Assembly: GCA_028284005.1 (NCBI GenBank)
Contig: JANQSO010000007.1
Span: forward strand, 1-64,000
Length of the DNA stretch: 64,000 bases
Reading direction: 5' to 3'
From: Flavobacteriaceae bacterium
GTDB lineage: Bacteria; Bacteroidota; Bacteroidia; Flavobacteriales; Flavobacteriaceae
The notes under the pieces were generated by a model. That model ran no database searches, was not told the DNA's origin, and saw only the letters and a list, made by a program, of their open reading frames with translations. Each line of letters opens with the position of its first letter. The stretch's first letter is position 1. The translations under genes were made by a program, and so were the position numbers. This document shows, piece after piece, positions 16,637-25,302 of this stretch.

Positions 16637-17483
16637 GCAACAGCGTGAATTAGGAAGTATTTTAACCGATACCTTCAAGTTCTTAAGGCTCAATGGAAAG
16701 CAACTTTTTGGACTCATCTTTAGAATTGCCGGCCCGGCATTGCTGGTCTTGGTATTTGCCTATGTGTATTATATGCAAACAGTTTTTGGAGGTATGGGTG
16801 GTTTTGGAGTTACCAATTCCGTAGAAGATTTTACAGGCGGATTCCTATTGGCAATGTTAGTGCTTATGATTTCGGCTATGGTATACTATGCGTTACTGTA
16901 TGGCACAGTACTGCAGTCCATAAGGTCCTATGTGAAAAATGATGGAAATATCATTAAAGAAGAAGTTACCGCAGGAGTAAGACAAAGCTTTTGGAGCCTC
17001 TTAGGCTTAAGTATTTTGGTAGGGTTGATGGTAGGTTTCGGGCTTGTTTTATGTCTTATTCCCGGAATCTATTTAGCAGTTCCCTTAGCACTAACGTATT
17101 CCATACATATTTTTGAAAAACGGGATGTAACAGACAGTATTAGCTATAGTTTTAAATTGATCAAAAATGAATGGTGGATCACTTTTGCCACCTTTTTGGT
17201 TATTGGAATTCTGTATTATGTTATATTGATGATCTTCCAGGTACCGCAATATATCTACTTCTTTATTAAAGGGTTTGCCATAGCGGAAACCGTTTCGGCA
17301 GACCCCGCCGAAATGTTTGACTGGGTATATATGGCATTAAGCTCTATTGGCATCATTGCTCAATATCTTTTACAAGCTATTCTTGTAATTGCCACAGCGC
17401 TTATTTATTACAACTTAAACGAAAAGAAAAACTTTACCGGAACCATGGAAACCATAGAATCCATAGGTGACCGGGAAGAGTAA
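16614..17483 (+). CDS. polytopic membrane protein of the SpoIIM-MoxR operon
   Basis: 289 aa with about six transmembrane helices; the charged N-terminus (MNEKIQFKQQRELGSILTDT) is cytoplasmic. The sequence LCLIPGIYLAVPLALTYSIH is typical of glycerophosphodiesterase-type membrane (DUF4013-like) proteins. No catalytic motif. It begins inside the SpoIIM-like gene and is followed 4 nt later by the DUF4129 gene, so it is a fixed operon member. Function unknown; a membrane scaffold for the MoxR system is possible. Confidence 0.75.
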   Translation: MNEKIQFKQQRELGSILTDTFKFLRLNGKQLFGLIFRIAGPALLVLVFAYVYYMQTVFGGMGGFGVTNSVEDFTGGFLLAMLVLMISAMVYYALLYGTVLQSIRSYVKNDGNIIKEEVTAGVRQSFWSLLGLSILVGLMVGFGLVLCLIPGIYLAVPLALTYSIHIFEKRDVTDSISYSFKLIKNEWWITFATFLVIGILYYVILMIFQVPQYIYFFIKGFAIAETVSADPAEMFDWVYMALSSIGIIAQYLLQAILVIATALIYYNLNEKKNFTGTMETIESIGDREE

Positions 17484-17487
17484 ACAT

Positions 17488-18249
17488 ATGTACAAAGGGA
17501 TCTTTTTAATAATCTTTCTTTTCTGTTTTTCTGAAGGAAAAGCACAGGACTCCCTTACCGTTTCCAAAGAACAAATAGTACAATATGATACAGATGGTGA
17601 AATAAACCCTTTGAATCTCAACAAGGAAAAAGTTGAAAATTTTAAAAAAGATGATGCTTTTGACTATACAGAAATTGAACCCGATGAAGACAATTGGTGG
17701 GAACAATTTAAAAGGTGGTTAAGCGGGTTATGGTATAAATTCTGGGAATGGCTGCTTCCCGACTATGCGAGTAGCCCTTTCTGGCTATTTATTGTAAAAG
17801 CAATGCCCTACATCATCATTGCGGGGATCATCATATTCGTTATTTGGCTGTTCTATCGCTTAAATCCAGGAGCAAAGATCCTGAAGTCGCAGGAAACCCC
17901 GGATGTCTTCTTTACTGAAGAAGAAAAGATCATTAAAACGCAAGACATCAGAAAACTCATTCAAAAAGCATTAGAGAGTAAAGATTACCGCCTGGCTGTT
18001 CGGTATTATTATTTATTGATCCTGAAAAAATTAAGTAACGCGCATATCATCGAATATGAGTTTGACAAGACCAACACCGATTATATTACCGAAATTACTT
18101 CAGAAAAAATAAATAGTGAGTTTAGAAAAGTAACAACGCTCTACGACTATATCTGGTACGGGAGTTTTGCTGTTACCGAAACCGATTATAACATAGCCCA
18201 AAGTACTTTCAACAGGCTGGAACATCAAATACCAGAGGCAATTGACTAA
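17488..18249 (+). CDS. DUF4129-domain membrane protein
   Basis: 253 aa from ATG 17488 with a signal peptide (MYKGIFLIIFLFCFSEGKAQ). A Trp-rich amphipathic stretch (WWEQFKRWLSGLWYKFWEWL) leads to one transmembrane helix (about residues 110-130). The C-terminal cytoplasmic DUF4129 region includes KALESKDYRLAVRYYYLLIL. DUF4129 is also found fused to transglutaminase proteins encoded beside MoxR/DUF58. The stop overlaps the TTG start of the next gene by 8 nt. Confidence 0.82.
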   Translation: MYKGIFLIIFLFCFSEGKAQDSLTVSKEQIVQYDTDGEINPLNLNKEKVENFKKDDAFDYTEIEPDEDNWWEQFKRWLSGLWYKFWEWLLPDYASSPFWLFIVKAMPYIIIAGIIIFVIWLFYRLNPGAKILKSQETPDVFFTEEEKIIKTQDIRKLIQKALESKDYRLAVRYYYLLILKKLSNAHIIEYEFDKTNTDYITEITSEKINSEFRKVTTLYDYIWYGSFAVTETDYNIAQSTFNRLEHQIPEAID

Positions 18250-19459
18250 ATTTCAGAAAATAGCGTTATTCGGACTGCTACTCATGGTAGCCGCACTAGT
18301 GTATCTGGAAGCGACAAAACCCCAGCCTGTAAATTGGTTTCCAAGTTACAACAGTGAAGATAAAATCCCTTTGGGCACTTATGTGTTACACGACCTCTTG
18401 AAAGATAACTTCAAGGAAAATATCTTAGATATATCACAACCTCCTTTCGAAGAATTAAGAGATACACTCCTAAGCGGGACTTACCTTTTTATAAATAATT
18501 ACCTTGTTTTTGATGAATCTGAGTTTGATCGTTTGTATCGATGGGTGGAAAGAGGCAATACTGTTTTTGTTTCGGCTAACTATCACAGCAAAGCTTTATT
18601 GGATACACTCCAACTGAAAATGGAAAATGCGTGGCTTCCTAACAGAATTGGGACAGAGCCTATGCTGAACCTGAAAAATAAAAAATTAGCAGCAAAAGAA
18701 CCGTATCATATAAAAAGAGATTTTTTAGTACGTTATTTCAGTGAGATCGATACACTTTCACAAACTGTCCTGGGGGTTTCTCAAGCCTATAATGATACAC
18801 TTCAAATTACAAAGCCTTTGGTCAATTTTATAAAAGCGTCCATAGGTAACGGTGCCTTTTACATACACAACCAACCCGAAATTTTTTCGAATTACTTTCT
18901 GCTTTCAGAAGAAAATGTAAACCATACTCAAAATGTATTATCGTATATAAACAATGGAAACGAGATATTCTGGGATAAACATTACAAAGCAGGAAAACGT
19001 GTTAATATATCTCCTTTATATATCCTTTTAAATAATAAATACCTTAAATGGGCCTATTATTTTTTGTTAGCGGGCGCTCTCTTGTTTGTTTTGTTTGAAG
19101 GAAAGCGAAAACAGCGAAGTATTCCTGTTATAAAACCACTTGCAAATAAAACCTACGAATATACACGTACCATTTCCGGGATGTACCTGGATAAAAGGGA
19201 CAGCCATGAAATTGCAAAAAAACAGATCGCTTTGTTCTTTGAGTTTATCCGTACCCGTTTACGTATCCCAACAGAGCACATCAACAGTCGTTTTTTTACT
19301 GCCGTAGCTGCAAGAAGCGGGAATACTCTGGAAGACACTAAAAAACTGTTTACTTTTATAGAAAAAGTACAACATCAACATACTACCAGCCAAGAAGAAT
19401 TATTAAAACTCAATAGAGAAATTACAATATATAAAAAGAAACTCGATGGAAAATCCTGA
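18242..19459 (+). CDS. DUF4350-domain membrane protein
   Basis: 405 aa starting at TTG 18242. An N-terminal transmembrane helix (IALFGLLLMVAALVYL) is followed by the DUF4350 region (NWFPSYNSEDKIPLGTYVLH, LFINNYLVFDESEFDRLYRW), a GATase-like/IFT52-type fold, then a second membrane helix near residue 270. The C-terminal soluble helical part includes YEYTRTISGMYLDKRDSHEI. DUF4350 regularly accompanies MoxR and DUF58 genes. No nucleophile typical of amidotransferases is evident, so a binding role is more likely. Confidence 0.82.
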   Translation: MTKFQKIALFGLLLMVAALVYLEATKPQPVNWFPSYNSEDKIPLGTYVLHDLLKDNFKENILDISQPPFEELRDTLLSGTYLFINNYLVFDESEFDRLYRWVERGNTVFVSANYHSKALLDTLQLKMENAWLPNRIGTEPMLNLKNKKLAAKEPYHIKRDFLVRYFSEIDTLSQTVLGVSQAYNDTLQITKPLVNFIKASIGNGAFYIHNQPEIFSNYFLLSEENVNHTQNVLSYINNGNEIFWDKHYKAGKRVNISPLYILLNNKYLKWAYYFLLAGALLFVLFEGKRKQRSIPVIKPLANKTYEYTRTISGMYLDKRDSHEIAKKQIALFFEFIRTRLRIPTEHINSRFFTAVAARSGNTLEDTKKLFTFIEKVQHQHTTSQEELLKLNREITIYKKKLDGKS

Positions 19460-20444
19460 AGCACAAAACGAAGAATTACATTTTAATAGCCGCATTCCAT
19501 TAGACGAATTAAAGAATGCAGTCGATGCGATCAAGGTGCAATTAGGTAAAATAATTATTGGCCAAAATGAATTTATAGAGCTATTGATTGTAAGTCTTTT
19601 AGCAAAAGGGCACGTGCTAATTGAAGGTGTTCCCGGTATTGCAAAGACCATAACCGCTAAATTATTTGCCAAAACCTTGAAAACAGATTTTAACCGCATT
19701 CAATTTACACCGGACCTTATGCCGAGTGATGTGTTGGGTACTTCTGTATTGAATATGAAGACTTCAGAATTCGAATTCAAAAAAGGCCCTATTTTCTCTA
19801 ATATCGTATTGATAGATGAGATCAACCGGGCGCCGGCAAAAACTCAGGCAGCTCTATTTGAAGTGATGGAAGAACGCCAGATCACTATGGATGGCCACAA
19901 ATACATCATGGAATACCCGTTCATGGTACTCGCCACACAAAACCCTATTGAGCAGGAAGGAACCTATGCCCTCCCCGAAGCTCAACTGGACCGTTTCCTT
20001 TTTAAAATAAAAGTGGGATATCCCACCCTGGAAAATGAAGTGACCATCTTGAAGACACACCACGACCGTAAGTCGGACATTCCTCAAGATCAAATAGAAG
20101 GGGTGTTGACACCTGATGCTTTAAAAAAGTTTCGGTCACAGGTACAAGATATTCTAATTGAGGATAAGATATTTAATTACATAGCTCAAATCGTAGATAA
20201 AACCAGAAATCACCAGCACTTGTACCTGGGAGGTTCGCCACGTGCATCCTTATCCATTATGAATGCTTCAAAAGCATTTGCCGCCATAAACGGCCGTGAC
20301 TTTGTAACCCCGGACGATGTAAAACGATCTTTAGCTCCTGTATTGCGCCACCGCATTATTTTATCCCCGGAACGTGAAATGGAAGGGATGACCCCGGAAA
20401 CCGTTATAGATATTATTGCTCAATCCATAGAAATTCCCCGGTAA
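19446..20444 (+). CDS. MoxR-family AAA+ ATPase
   Basis: 332 aa, cytoplasmic. Walker A is GVPGIAKTITAK, Walker B VLIDEINRAPAK, sensor 1 LATQNPIEQEGTYALPEAQL and the arginine-finger region is LDRFLFK. The lid domain follows (GGSPRASLSIMNASKAFAA). MoxR ATPases act as chaperones that assemble or activate partner proteins carrying VWA or DUF58 domains. The DUF58 gene begins directly after its stop, supporting this pairing. All motifs are intact. Confidence 0.95.
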   Translation: MENPEAQNEELHFNSRIPLDELKNAVDAIKVQLGKIIIGQNEFIELLIVSLLAKGHVLIEGVPGIAKTITAKLFAKTLKTDFNRIQFTPDLMPSDVLGTSVLNMKTSEFEFKKGPIFSNIVLIDEINRAPAKTQAALFEVMEERQITMDGHKYIMEYPFMVLATQNPIEQEGTYALPEAQLDRFLFKIKVGYPTLENEVTILKTHHDRKSDIPQDQIEGVLTPDALKKFRSQVQDILIEDKIFNYIAQIVDKTRNHQHLYLGGSPRASLSIMNASKAFAAINGRDFVTPDDVKRSLAPVLRHRIILSPEREMEGMTPETVIDIIAQSIEIPR

Positions 20445-21776
20445 GTGATCAAATTCATCAAATCTTTATACTTCACACCGCGCTTTTTCTATGTGTTGGC
20501 TTCCTTTTCGGTACTATTCTTAGTGTCGTACTGGTTTACTGCCTTATACGGAATTATATGGGTTTTGATTTTGGGGCTTGTCATTTTTATGCTTTTTGAA
20601 TTAAGTATGCTCTACAGCTCCAATGGTCTAAAAGGAGAGCGTATTTTACCCGAAAAGTTTTCTAATAGTGATGAAAATGAAGTATGGATACAACTTACCA
20701 ATACCTATCCCTTTAAAACAGAAATAGCGATCATAGATGAGCTACCTGTACAATTTCAGAAAAGAGATTTCTTCAGAAGAATTAGTATTCCCGGAAAAAA
20801 CCGAAACACGCTTCAATACACCGTACGCCCTGTGGAACGTGGCGAATATATATTCGGAAACCTTAATTGTTATGCTTCAACGCTTATAGGTTTGGTACGA
20901 AGGCGCTATACTTTTAACAATGAGCAAATGGTGAAAGTATATCCATCGTTCATTCAGATGAAAAAATATGACTTTCTCGCCATTGACAATCGGTTGTCGT
21001 ATATAGGCTTGAAAAAGATACGCCGTATAGGGCATACAATGGAGTTCGAACAAATTAAAGAATATGTTGTGGGAGACGATGTTCGAACCATTAACTGGAA
21101 ATCTACCGCAAAGCATGCACAGTTAATGGTAAATCAATACCAGGATGAGAAAATGCAACCTGTATTTTCCATTATTGATACGAGCCGTGTAATGAAAATG
21201 CCCTTTAACGGTTTGAAACTGGTAGATTTTGCCATTAACAGTTCATTGGCCTTTTCTAATATTGCTTTAAAGAAAGGTGATAAAGTAGGCCTTGTTGATT
21301 TTTCGAATAAAATAGGAAGCTTTCTTCCTCCCCAATCCAAAAAAACGTACCTCAATACTGTTCTCGATACATTATACAATGTAGACACAAAGTTTTTGGA
21401 CTCGGATTTTGGGGCATTACAATCTTTGGTAAAAAGGAGAATTACTCATAGAAGTTTGTTGTTACTCTACACTAATTTCGAACATATTTCCTCTCTGCAC
21501 CGCCAAATGCCATATTTGCAAGCCATAGCAAAAAAACACGTTTTAGTGGTAATCTTTTTTGAAAATACCGAACTAAAAAGTTTAAGTGAAGCTGAAGCTA
21601 CCAACATTCCTGAGATCTTCGACAAAACCATTGCCCAGCAGTTTGAGTTTGATAAAAAAGTGATGGTACGTGAACTTCAGCAGCGAGGGATACAAACCGT
21701 ACTTACCGCCCCTGAAGACCTTACAGTAAATACTATCAACAAATACCTGGAAATAAAGGCAAAGGGACTTTTATAA
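20445..21776 (+). CDS. DUF58-domain protein
   Basis: 443 aa starting at GTG 20445, the base after the MoxR gene stop. Two N-terminal hydrophobic segments (residues about 10-50) anchor it. The DUF58 motif is DDVRTINWKSTAKHAQLMVN, followed by a VWA-like region (VFSIIDTSRVMKM, then KKGDKVGLVDFSNKIG). It is the expected MoxR partner and last gene of the operon. The metal-site DxSxx-type motif is present as DTSRV. Known roles in other systems range from envelope stability to enzyme maturation; none can be assigned here. Confidence 0.92.
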   Translation: MIKFIKSLYFTPRFFYVLASFSVLFLVSYWFTALYGIIWVLILGLVIFMLFELSMLYSSNGLKGERILPEKFSNSDENEVWIQLTNTYPFKTEIAIIDELPVQFQKRDFFRRISIPGKNRNTLQYTVRPVERGEYIFGNLNCYASTLIGLVRRRYTFNNEQMVKVYPSFIQMKKYDFLAIDNRLSYIGLKKIRRIGHTMEFEQIKEYVVGDDVRTINWKSTAKHAQLMVNQYQDEKMQPVFSIIDTSRVMKMPFNGLKLVDFAINSSLAFSNIALKKGDKVGLVDFSNKIGSFLPPQSKKTYLNTVLDTLYNVDTKFLDSDFGALQSLVKRRITHRSLLLLYTNFEHISSLHRQMPYLQAIAKKHVLVVIFFENTELKSLSEAEATNIPEIFDKTIAQQFEFDKKVMVRELQQRGIQTVLTAPEDLTVNTINKYLEIKAKGLL

Positions 21777-21810
21777 CTAAAAACTTCTTTTTACAAAAAA
21801 ACAATAGATT

Positions 21811-21835
21811 TTATCGATGATAAATTGTATTTTTG
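21811..21835 (+). promoter_or_regulatory. oxyR promoter with T-N11-A palindrome
   Basis: TATTTTTG (21828-21835) is a perfect TAnnTTTG -7 element 16 nt before the ATG at 21852. Just upstream lies TTATCGATGATAA (21811-21823), an interrupted palindrome fitting the LysR T-N11-A rule and placed between -33 and -7, where an autorepressor would bind. The -7 match is direct; the operator is inferred. Confidence 0.5.
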
Positions 21836-21851
21836 TAGTAAACTCTACAAG

Positions 21852-22787
21852 ATGACAATTACACAGTTAAAATATGTAATGGCAGTGGCAGAGCACCAGA
21901 ACTTCACAAAAGCTGCCAAAAGAACTTTTGTTACCCAGCCTACCTTGAGCATGCAAATACAAAAGCTGGAAGAAGAGCTTGATATACAGATCTTCGATAG
22001 AAGCAAAAAGCCGATTGAACTTACATCCGTAGGTAAAAAGATTGTGAGCCAGGCGAGAAATATTGTCAATGAAGCAGAACGTATGCAAGATGTGGTCGAT
22101 CAGGAGAAAGGATTTGTGGGTGGTGAATTTAAGCTGGGGATCATTCCAACAATCATGCCTACGCTCCTACCCATGTTCTTAAAGGCATTCACCAATAAAT
22201 ACCCCAAGATTCAATTAAAGATCGAAGAATTGACCACAGACGAGATTATTAAAAAAATAAACGACGGGCATTTGGATGCTGCTATCGCTGCCACCCCACT
22301 TAGTCATGATAAGATCAAGGAGCGTGTTTTATATTACGAGCCGTTTGTAGGCTATATTCCGGAAAGCCATCGTCTTTTTTCGAAGAAGAAAATAGACAGC
22401 AAGGATCTGGACCTGGACGATATCCTTTTACTGGAAGACGGCCATTGTTTTAGAGACGGAGTTATTAATCTCTGTAAAGCTTCCAAGCAAAATGGCGGGG
22501 AAGCTTTTCAGCTGGAAAGCGGAAGTTTCGAAACATTAATTAAATTGTCCAATGAGGGCCTGGGAATGACTTTACTGCCCTTTTTACATACGTTGGACAT
22601 CTCTGAAGAGCAAAGCAAGTTTTTGCATTATTTCAATGAACCTTCTCCTGCCCGGGAAGTAAGTATTATTTATAGTAAAAGTGAATTGAAAATGCAGATC
22701 ATTAATGCTTTGTACAATGTAATTTCCGGAGTAATACGAGGAGCTATAGCCTTTCAGGATGTAAAGATCATAAGCCCTACCAAATAA
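21852..22787 (+). CDS. oxyR: OxyR-type hydrogen-peroxide-sensing LysR regulator
   Basis: 311 aa from ATG 21852 (MTITQLKYVMAVAEHQNFTK). Standard LysR winged HTH (residues 1-60) and substrate-binding domain. The motif GHCFRDGVINLC places cysteines at residues 199 and 208, the same numbers as the redox-sensing pair of E. coli OxyR. It should therefore form an intramolecular disulphide on peroxide exposure and activate catalase and peroxidase genes. No such target gene is adjacent. A strong terminator follows. The alternative start at 21825 would precede the transcript start. Confidence 0.93.
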   Translation: MTITQLKYVMAVAEHQNFTKAAKRTFVTQPTLSMQIQKLEEELDIQIFDRSKKPIELTSVGKKIVSQARNIVNEAERMQDVVDQEKGFVGGEFKLGIIPTIMPTLLPMFLKAFTNKYPKIQLKIEELTTDEIIKKINDGHLDAAIAATPLSHDKIKERVLYYEPFVGYIPESHRLFSKKKIDSKDLDLDDILLLEDGHCFRDGVINLCKASKQNGGEAFQLESGSFETLIKLSNEGLGMTLLPFLHTLDISEEQSKFLHYFNEPSPAREVSIIYSKSELKMQIINALYNVISGVIRGAIAFQDVKIISPTK

Positions 22788-22802
22788 TAAGGTGTCAAAA
22801 TT

Positions 22803-22828
22803 AAAAAACCCGCGAAAGCGGGTTTTTT
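22803..22828 (+). terminator. bidirectional intrinsic terminator after oxyR
   Basis: AAAAAACCCGC, loop GAAA, then GCGGGTTTTTT: a perfect five-pair GC stem with a GNRA-type tetraloop, A-tract before and T-tract after. It separates oxyR from the convergent small gene at 22830 and can serve both directions. Confidence 0.9.
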
Positions 22829-22829
22829 G

Positions 22830-23027
22830 TTATGGATTTAAATAAATTAAACATTGATTTAATTGGGGGTTCTGCTTAATAAGAGCATCGATCCAGATTT
22901 TAAGTTCCTCTATTTCATAGGGGAGTAATCGTTTCATTGCCTTTTTCAACTCTTTACAGAACAAATTTACATCAAAGCTAACCTTTGCAAGCACAGCTTT
23001 GGTGTAATCAAACATTGCTCTAGCCAT
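22830..23027 (-). CDS. small conserved cytoplasmic protein
   Basis: 65 aa: starts MARAMFDYTKAVLAKVSFD and continues with helical LFCKELKKAMKRLLPYEIEE. I recall similar 60-70 aa proteins with MARAMF.YTK starts across Flavobacteriaceae, so it is probably real. All-helical, no membrane segment, two Cys. Function unknown. It has its own terminator on the downstream side (shared with oxyR) and about 120 bp of AT-rich upstream region. Confidence 0.7.
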   Translation of the reverse strand: MARAMFDYTKAVLAKVSFDVNLFCKELKKAMKRLLPYEIEELKIWIDALIKQNPQLNQCLIYLNP

Positions 23028-23150
23028 AGTTCAACTGAATTAAATGTTAGTTAGGTAATTTTAAACAATAGGCAGAAGATTTTTAGATTAAGTTGTCTAA
23101 ATATAACAAAAAAAACGATTGAAAATTTCTTTGTTAATAAAAATATTGTG

Positions 23151-23951
23151 TTAAAATCTGTTATCTCCGTCCAGTAAATCTCCCAAACCGCCTAAAATAC
23201 TGCCTTCTCCTTTATCTTTTCCTCCTCCTTTAGGCGCAGAAGCCCAAACGCGTTTTGCCAGTCTGCTAAAGGGTAATGATTGAATATATACAGTTCCCGG
23301 CCCTGTAAGTGTGGCAAAGAACAATCCTTCACCTCCAAATAGGGTATTTTTGATCCCTCCTACAAATTCTATATCATAATTCACGGTATGGTCAAAACCA
23401 ATAATACAGCCTGTATCTACTTTCAGCTTTTCACCGGGAGCCAGTTCTTTAACCGCTGTAGTTCCTCCGGCATGTACAAATGCCATTCCGTAACCTTCCA
23501 GTTTCTGCATTATAAATCCTTCTCCTCCAAATAAACCACGGCCCAATTTACGTGAGAATTCAATTCCAATAGAAACTCCTTTTGCTGCACAAAGGAATGC
23601 ATCCTTCTGGCAGATAAACTTCCCATTGAACTTTTCAAGGTCAATAGCAATTATCTTTCCGGGATAGGGAGAAGCAAAACTTACTCTTCTTTTTCCGGGC
23701 ACAGTATTGTAAAAGGCTGTCATAAATAAACTTTCACCCGTCAGTAACCGCTTTCCCGCACCAAAGATCTTACCCATTACTCCGGTATCCTTTGCAGAAC
23801 CGTCCCCAAAAATGGTTTCCATTTTAATGCCATCATCCATCATCATAAAACTGCCTGCTTCGGCAACAACACCTTCATTGGGGTCCAATTCTACTTCTAC
23901 ATATTGCATTTCTTCTCCGTAGATCGTATAGTCTATTTCGTGTGCTTTCAT
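23151..23951 (-). CDS. TIGR00266/AIM24-family protein
   Basis: 266 aa, cytoplasmic, rich in beta strands with repeated Gly-rich turns: VVAEAGSFMMMDDGIKMETI, GESLFMTAFYNTVPGKRRVS and LFGGEGLFFATLTGPGTVYI. The last block ends in the family motif IQSLPFSRLAKRV. A Gly/Lys-rich tail follows. The family forms trimeric beta-prism-like structures; the biological role is not settled. It appears to be transcribed alone. Confidence 0.9.
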   Translation of the reverse strand: MKAHEIDYTIYGEEMQYVEVELDPNEGVVAEAGSFMMMDDGIKMETIFGDGSAKDTGVMGKIFGAGKRLLTGESLFMTAFYNTVPGKRRVSFASPYPGKIIAIDLEKFNGKFICQKDAFLCAAKGVSIGIEFSRKLGRGLFGGEGFIMQKLEGYGMAFVHAGGTTAVKELAPGEKLKVDTGCIIGFDHTVNYDIEFVGGIKNTLFGGEGLFFATLTGPGTVYIQSLPFSRLAKRVWASAPKGGGKDKGEGSILGGLGDLLDGDNRF

Positions 23952-24028
23952 CTAAAAAATTTTAAGTTCAATTATGAGTTAACCTATTGTAGCTTTCGTT
24001 ACAATGTATTTTAAATATTTTACTATTT

Positions 24029-24496
24029 CTACGAAGAAGTACTCTTTTTCAATTTAACGGTCCATTCAAATTCAAATCTGGAAACAATATCGCCGGTAGC
24101 ATCTTTCCCTTCGGCTTTCATCCAACAGGTATATCCTCCACCCGTAGCAATTGTCTTGTCAATAGCATCTTTAATGAGTTCTCCATCATTACATGTAAAT
24201 ATGATCCTTCCTTTCGCTTTCTTTAAAAAAGTTCCTTTATTGTTAGCAACCAGCATGGAAACATTCTGGTCACATTCTCTAATATAAGACATCACCATGG
24301 CTCCGGTACTTAATTCTGCAGCCATCCCCTGTACTGCCCAAAATATGGACCTAAAAGGATTTTGATTGATCCAACGATGCTTCACAGTAGTGACACAACT
24401 CTTTTCGCCAATAGACCTCAACCGAACGCCACAAAAAAATGCGGAAGGCAACTTAAAAAAGAGAAAAGTATTGATCTGTCTTGGTTTTAAAGGCAT
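24029..24496 (-). CDS. DUF4442 hotdog-fold protein
   Basis: 155 aa. Sequence features of DUF4442 (thioesterase-like hotdog) proteins: LPSAFFCGVRLRSIGEKSCV, NPFRSIFWAVQGMAAELSTG and a C-terminal strand region FEFEWTVKLKK. The central helix contains the Glu of AAELSTG, aligned with the hotdog helix. No certain thioesterase catalytic residues can be assigned, so the substrate is unknown. It stands alone between the AIM24 gene and the divergent DUF4870 gene. Confidence 0.82.
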   Translation of the reverse strand: MPLKPRQINTFLFFKLPSAFFCGVRLRSIGEKSCVTTVKHRWINQNPFRSIFWAVQGMAAELSTGAMVMSYIRECDQNVSMLVANNKGTFLKKAKGRIIFTCNDGELIKDAIDKTIATGGGYTCWMKAEGKDATGDIVSRFEFEWTVKLKKSTSS

Positions 24497-24601
24497 TCTA
24501 AAGATTTTGAGCTAAGATATTACAATTATAGTATATATTATAAATGTTAAAATATTGTTAATTTTTAGTACTATGCGTAACATAATACCTTCTTTTAGAC
24601 A

Positions 24602-24609
24602 TATATTTG
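24602..24609 (+). promoter_or_regulatory. -7 element of the DUF4870-PadR-PspC operon
   Basis: TATATTTG is a perfect TAnnTTTG -7 element, 19 nt before the ATG at 24629. No convincing TTG -33 was found, and the upstream 100 bp is AT-rich. Confidence 0.5.
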
Positions 24610-24628
24610 CATAAGAAATTAATAAACA

Positions 24629-25129
24629 ATGGACACTACCGTATCAGAAAACCAAAAAAACTTAGGTGCTTTCATTCACCTTTCAACATTTTTAAAATAT
24701 TTCTTTCCTTTTGCAAACTTTTTTGCTCCACTACTTTTGTGGACCCTTAATAAGGAAAAGAAATTTATTGATGATCATGGTAAGCAAGCGATCAATTTTC
24801 AATTGAGCATATTATTGTATACGCTAATTGTAGGCCTGATCTGTTTGCCCTTTTTTATCATTTTCGCTGCGGATTTTGTATCTCTTGTAGATGCTATTGA
24901 ACATACCGCTCATAACATTAGATATTCTGAAATTAAGAACCTTAGTGGATATGTAGTATTGTTTTGCCTTGCTGCACTATTACTATTCGGAATATTTGTA
25001 TTAGAACTATACGCTGTTGTATCGGCAACCGTAAGGGCGGCAAAAGGAGAATTATATAAGTATCCTTTAAGCATCCCTTTCATAAAAACAACCATTCAAA
25101 ATCAATCAGAAGATGAGCACACTAGTTAG
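24629..25129 (+). CDS. DUF4870 membrane protein
   Basis: 166 aa with about three transmembrane helices. The signature LGAFIHLSTFLKYFFPFANF and the cytoplasmic loop DDHGKQAINFQLSILLYTL are typical of DUF4870 (Tic20-like) proteins. Function not established. It is the first gene of a cluster with a small protein, PadR regulator, PspC protein and DUF2807 lipoprotein, an arrangement frequent in Flavobacteriia and likely concerned with envelope stress. Confidence 0.85.
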   Translation: MDTTVSENQKNLGAFIHLSTFLKYFFPFANFFAPLLLWTLNKEKKFIDDHGKQAINFQLSILLYTLIVGLICLPFFIIFAADFVSLVDAIEHTAHNIRYSEIKNLSGYVVLFCLAALLLFGIFVLELYAVVSATVRAAKGELYKYPLSIPFIKTTIQNQSEDEHTS

Positions 25130-25292
25130 TATCTTATTAGCGGTAGTCATGAACACACTATCCGGAGGAAATATCGAGAAAAAATCCAAAGATATTTCAA
25201 AAATAGAGATCCACCACTGTAAGGAGGATAGTTTACAAACTTTTGACTCTTATTACATCATCAAAAACGAACAGTTATTTCACAAAAAGTAA
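25113..25292 (+). CDS. small exported-type protein, 59 aa
   Basis: ATG 25113 to TAA 25292, overlapping the end of the DUF4870 gene by 17 nt. N-terminal hydrophobic stretch MSTLVSILLAVVMNTLSG, then a charged segment (IEKKSKDISKIEIHHCKEDS) and QTFDSYYIIKNEQLFHKK. The overlap and the 10-nt gap to the PadR gene suggest it is translated within the operon. I do not recognise a family; a short chance ORF cannot be excluded. Confidence 0.45.
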   Translation: MSTLVSILLAVVMNTLSGGNIEKKSKDISKIEIHHCKEDSLQTFDSYYIIKNEQLFHKK

Positions 25293-25302
25293 AAAGAACC
25301 AA

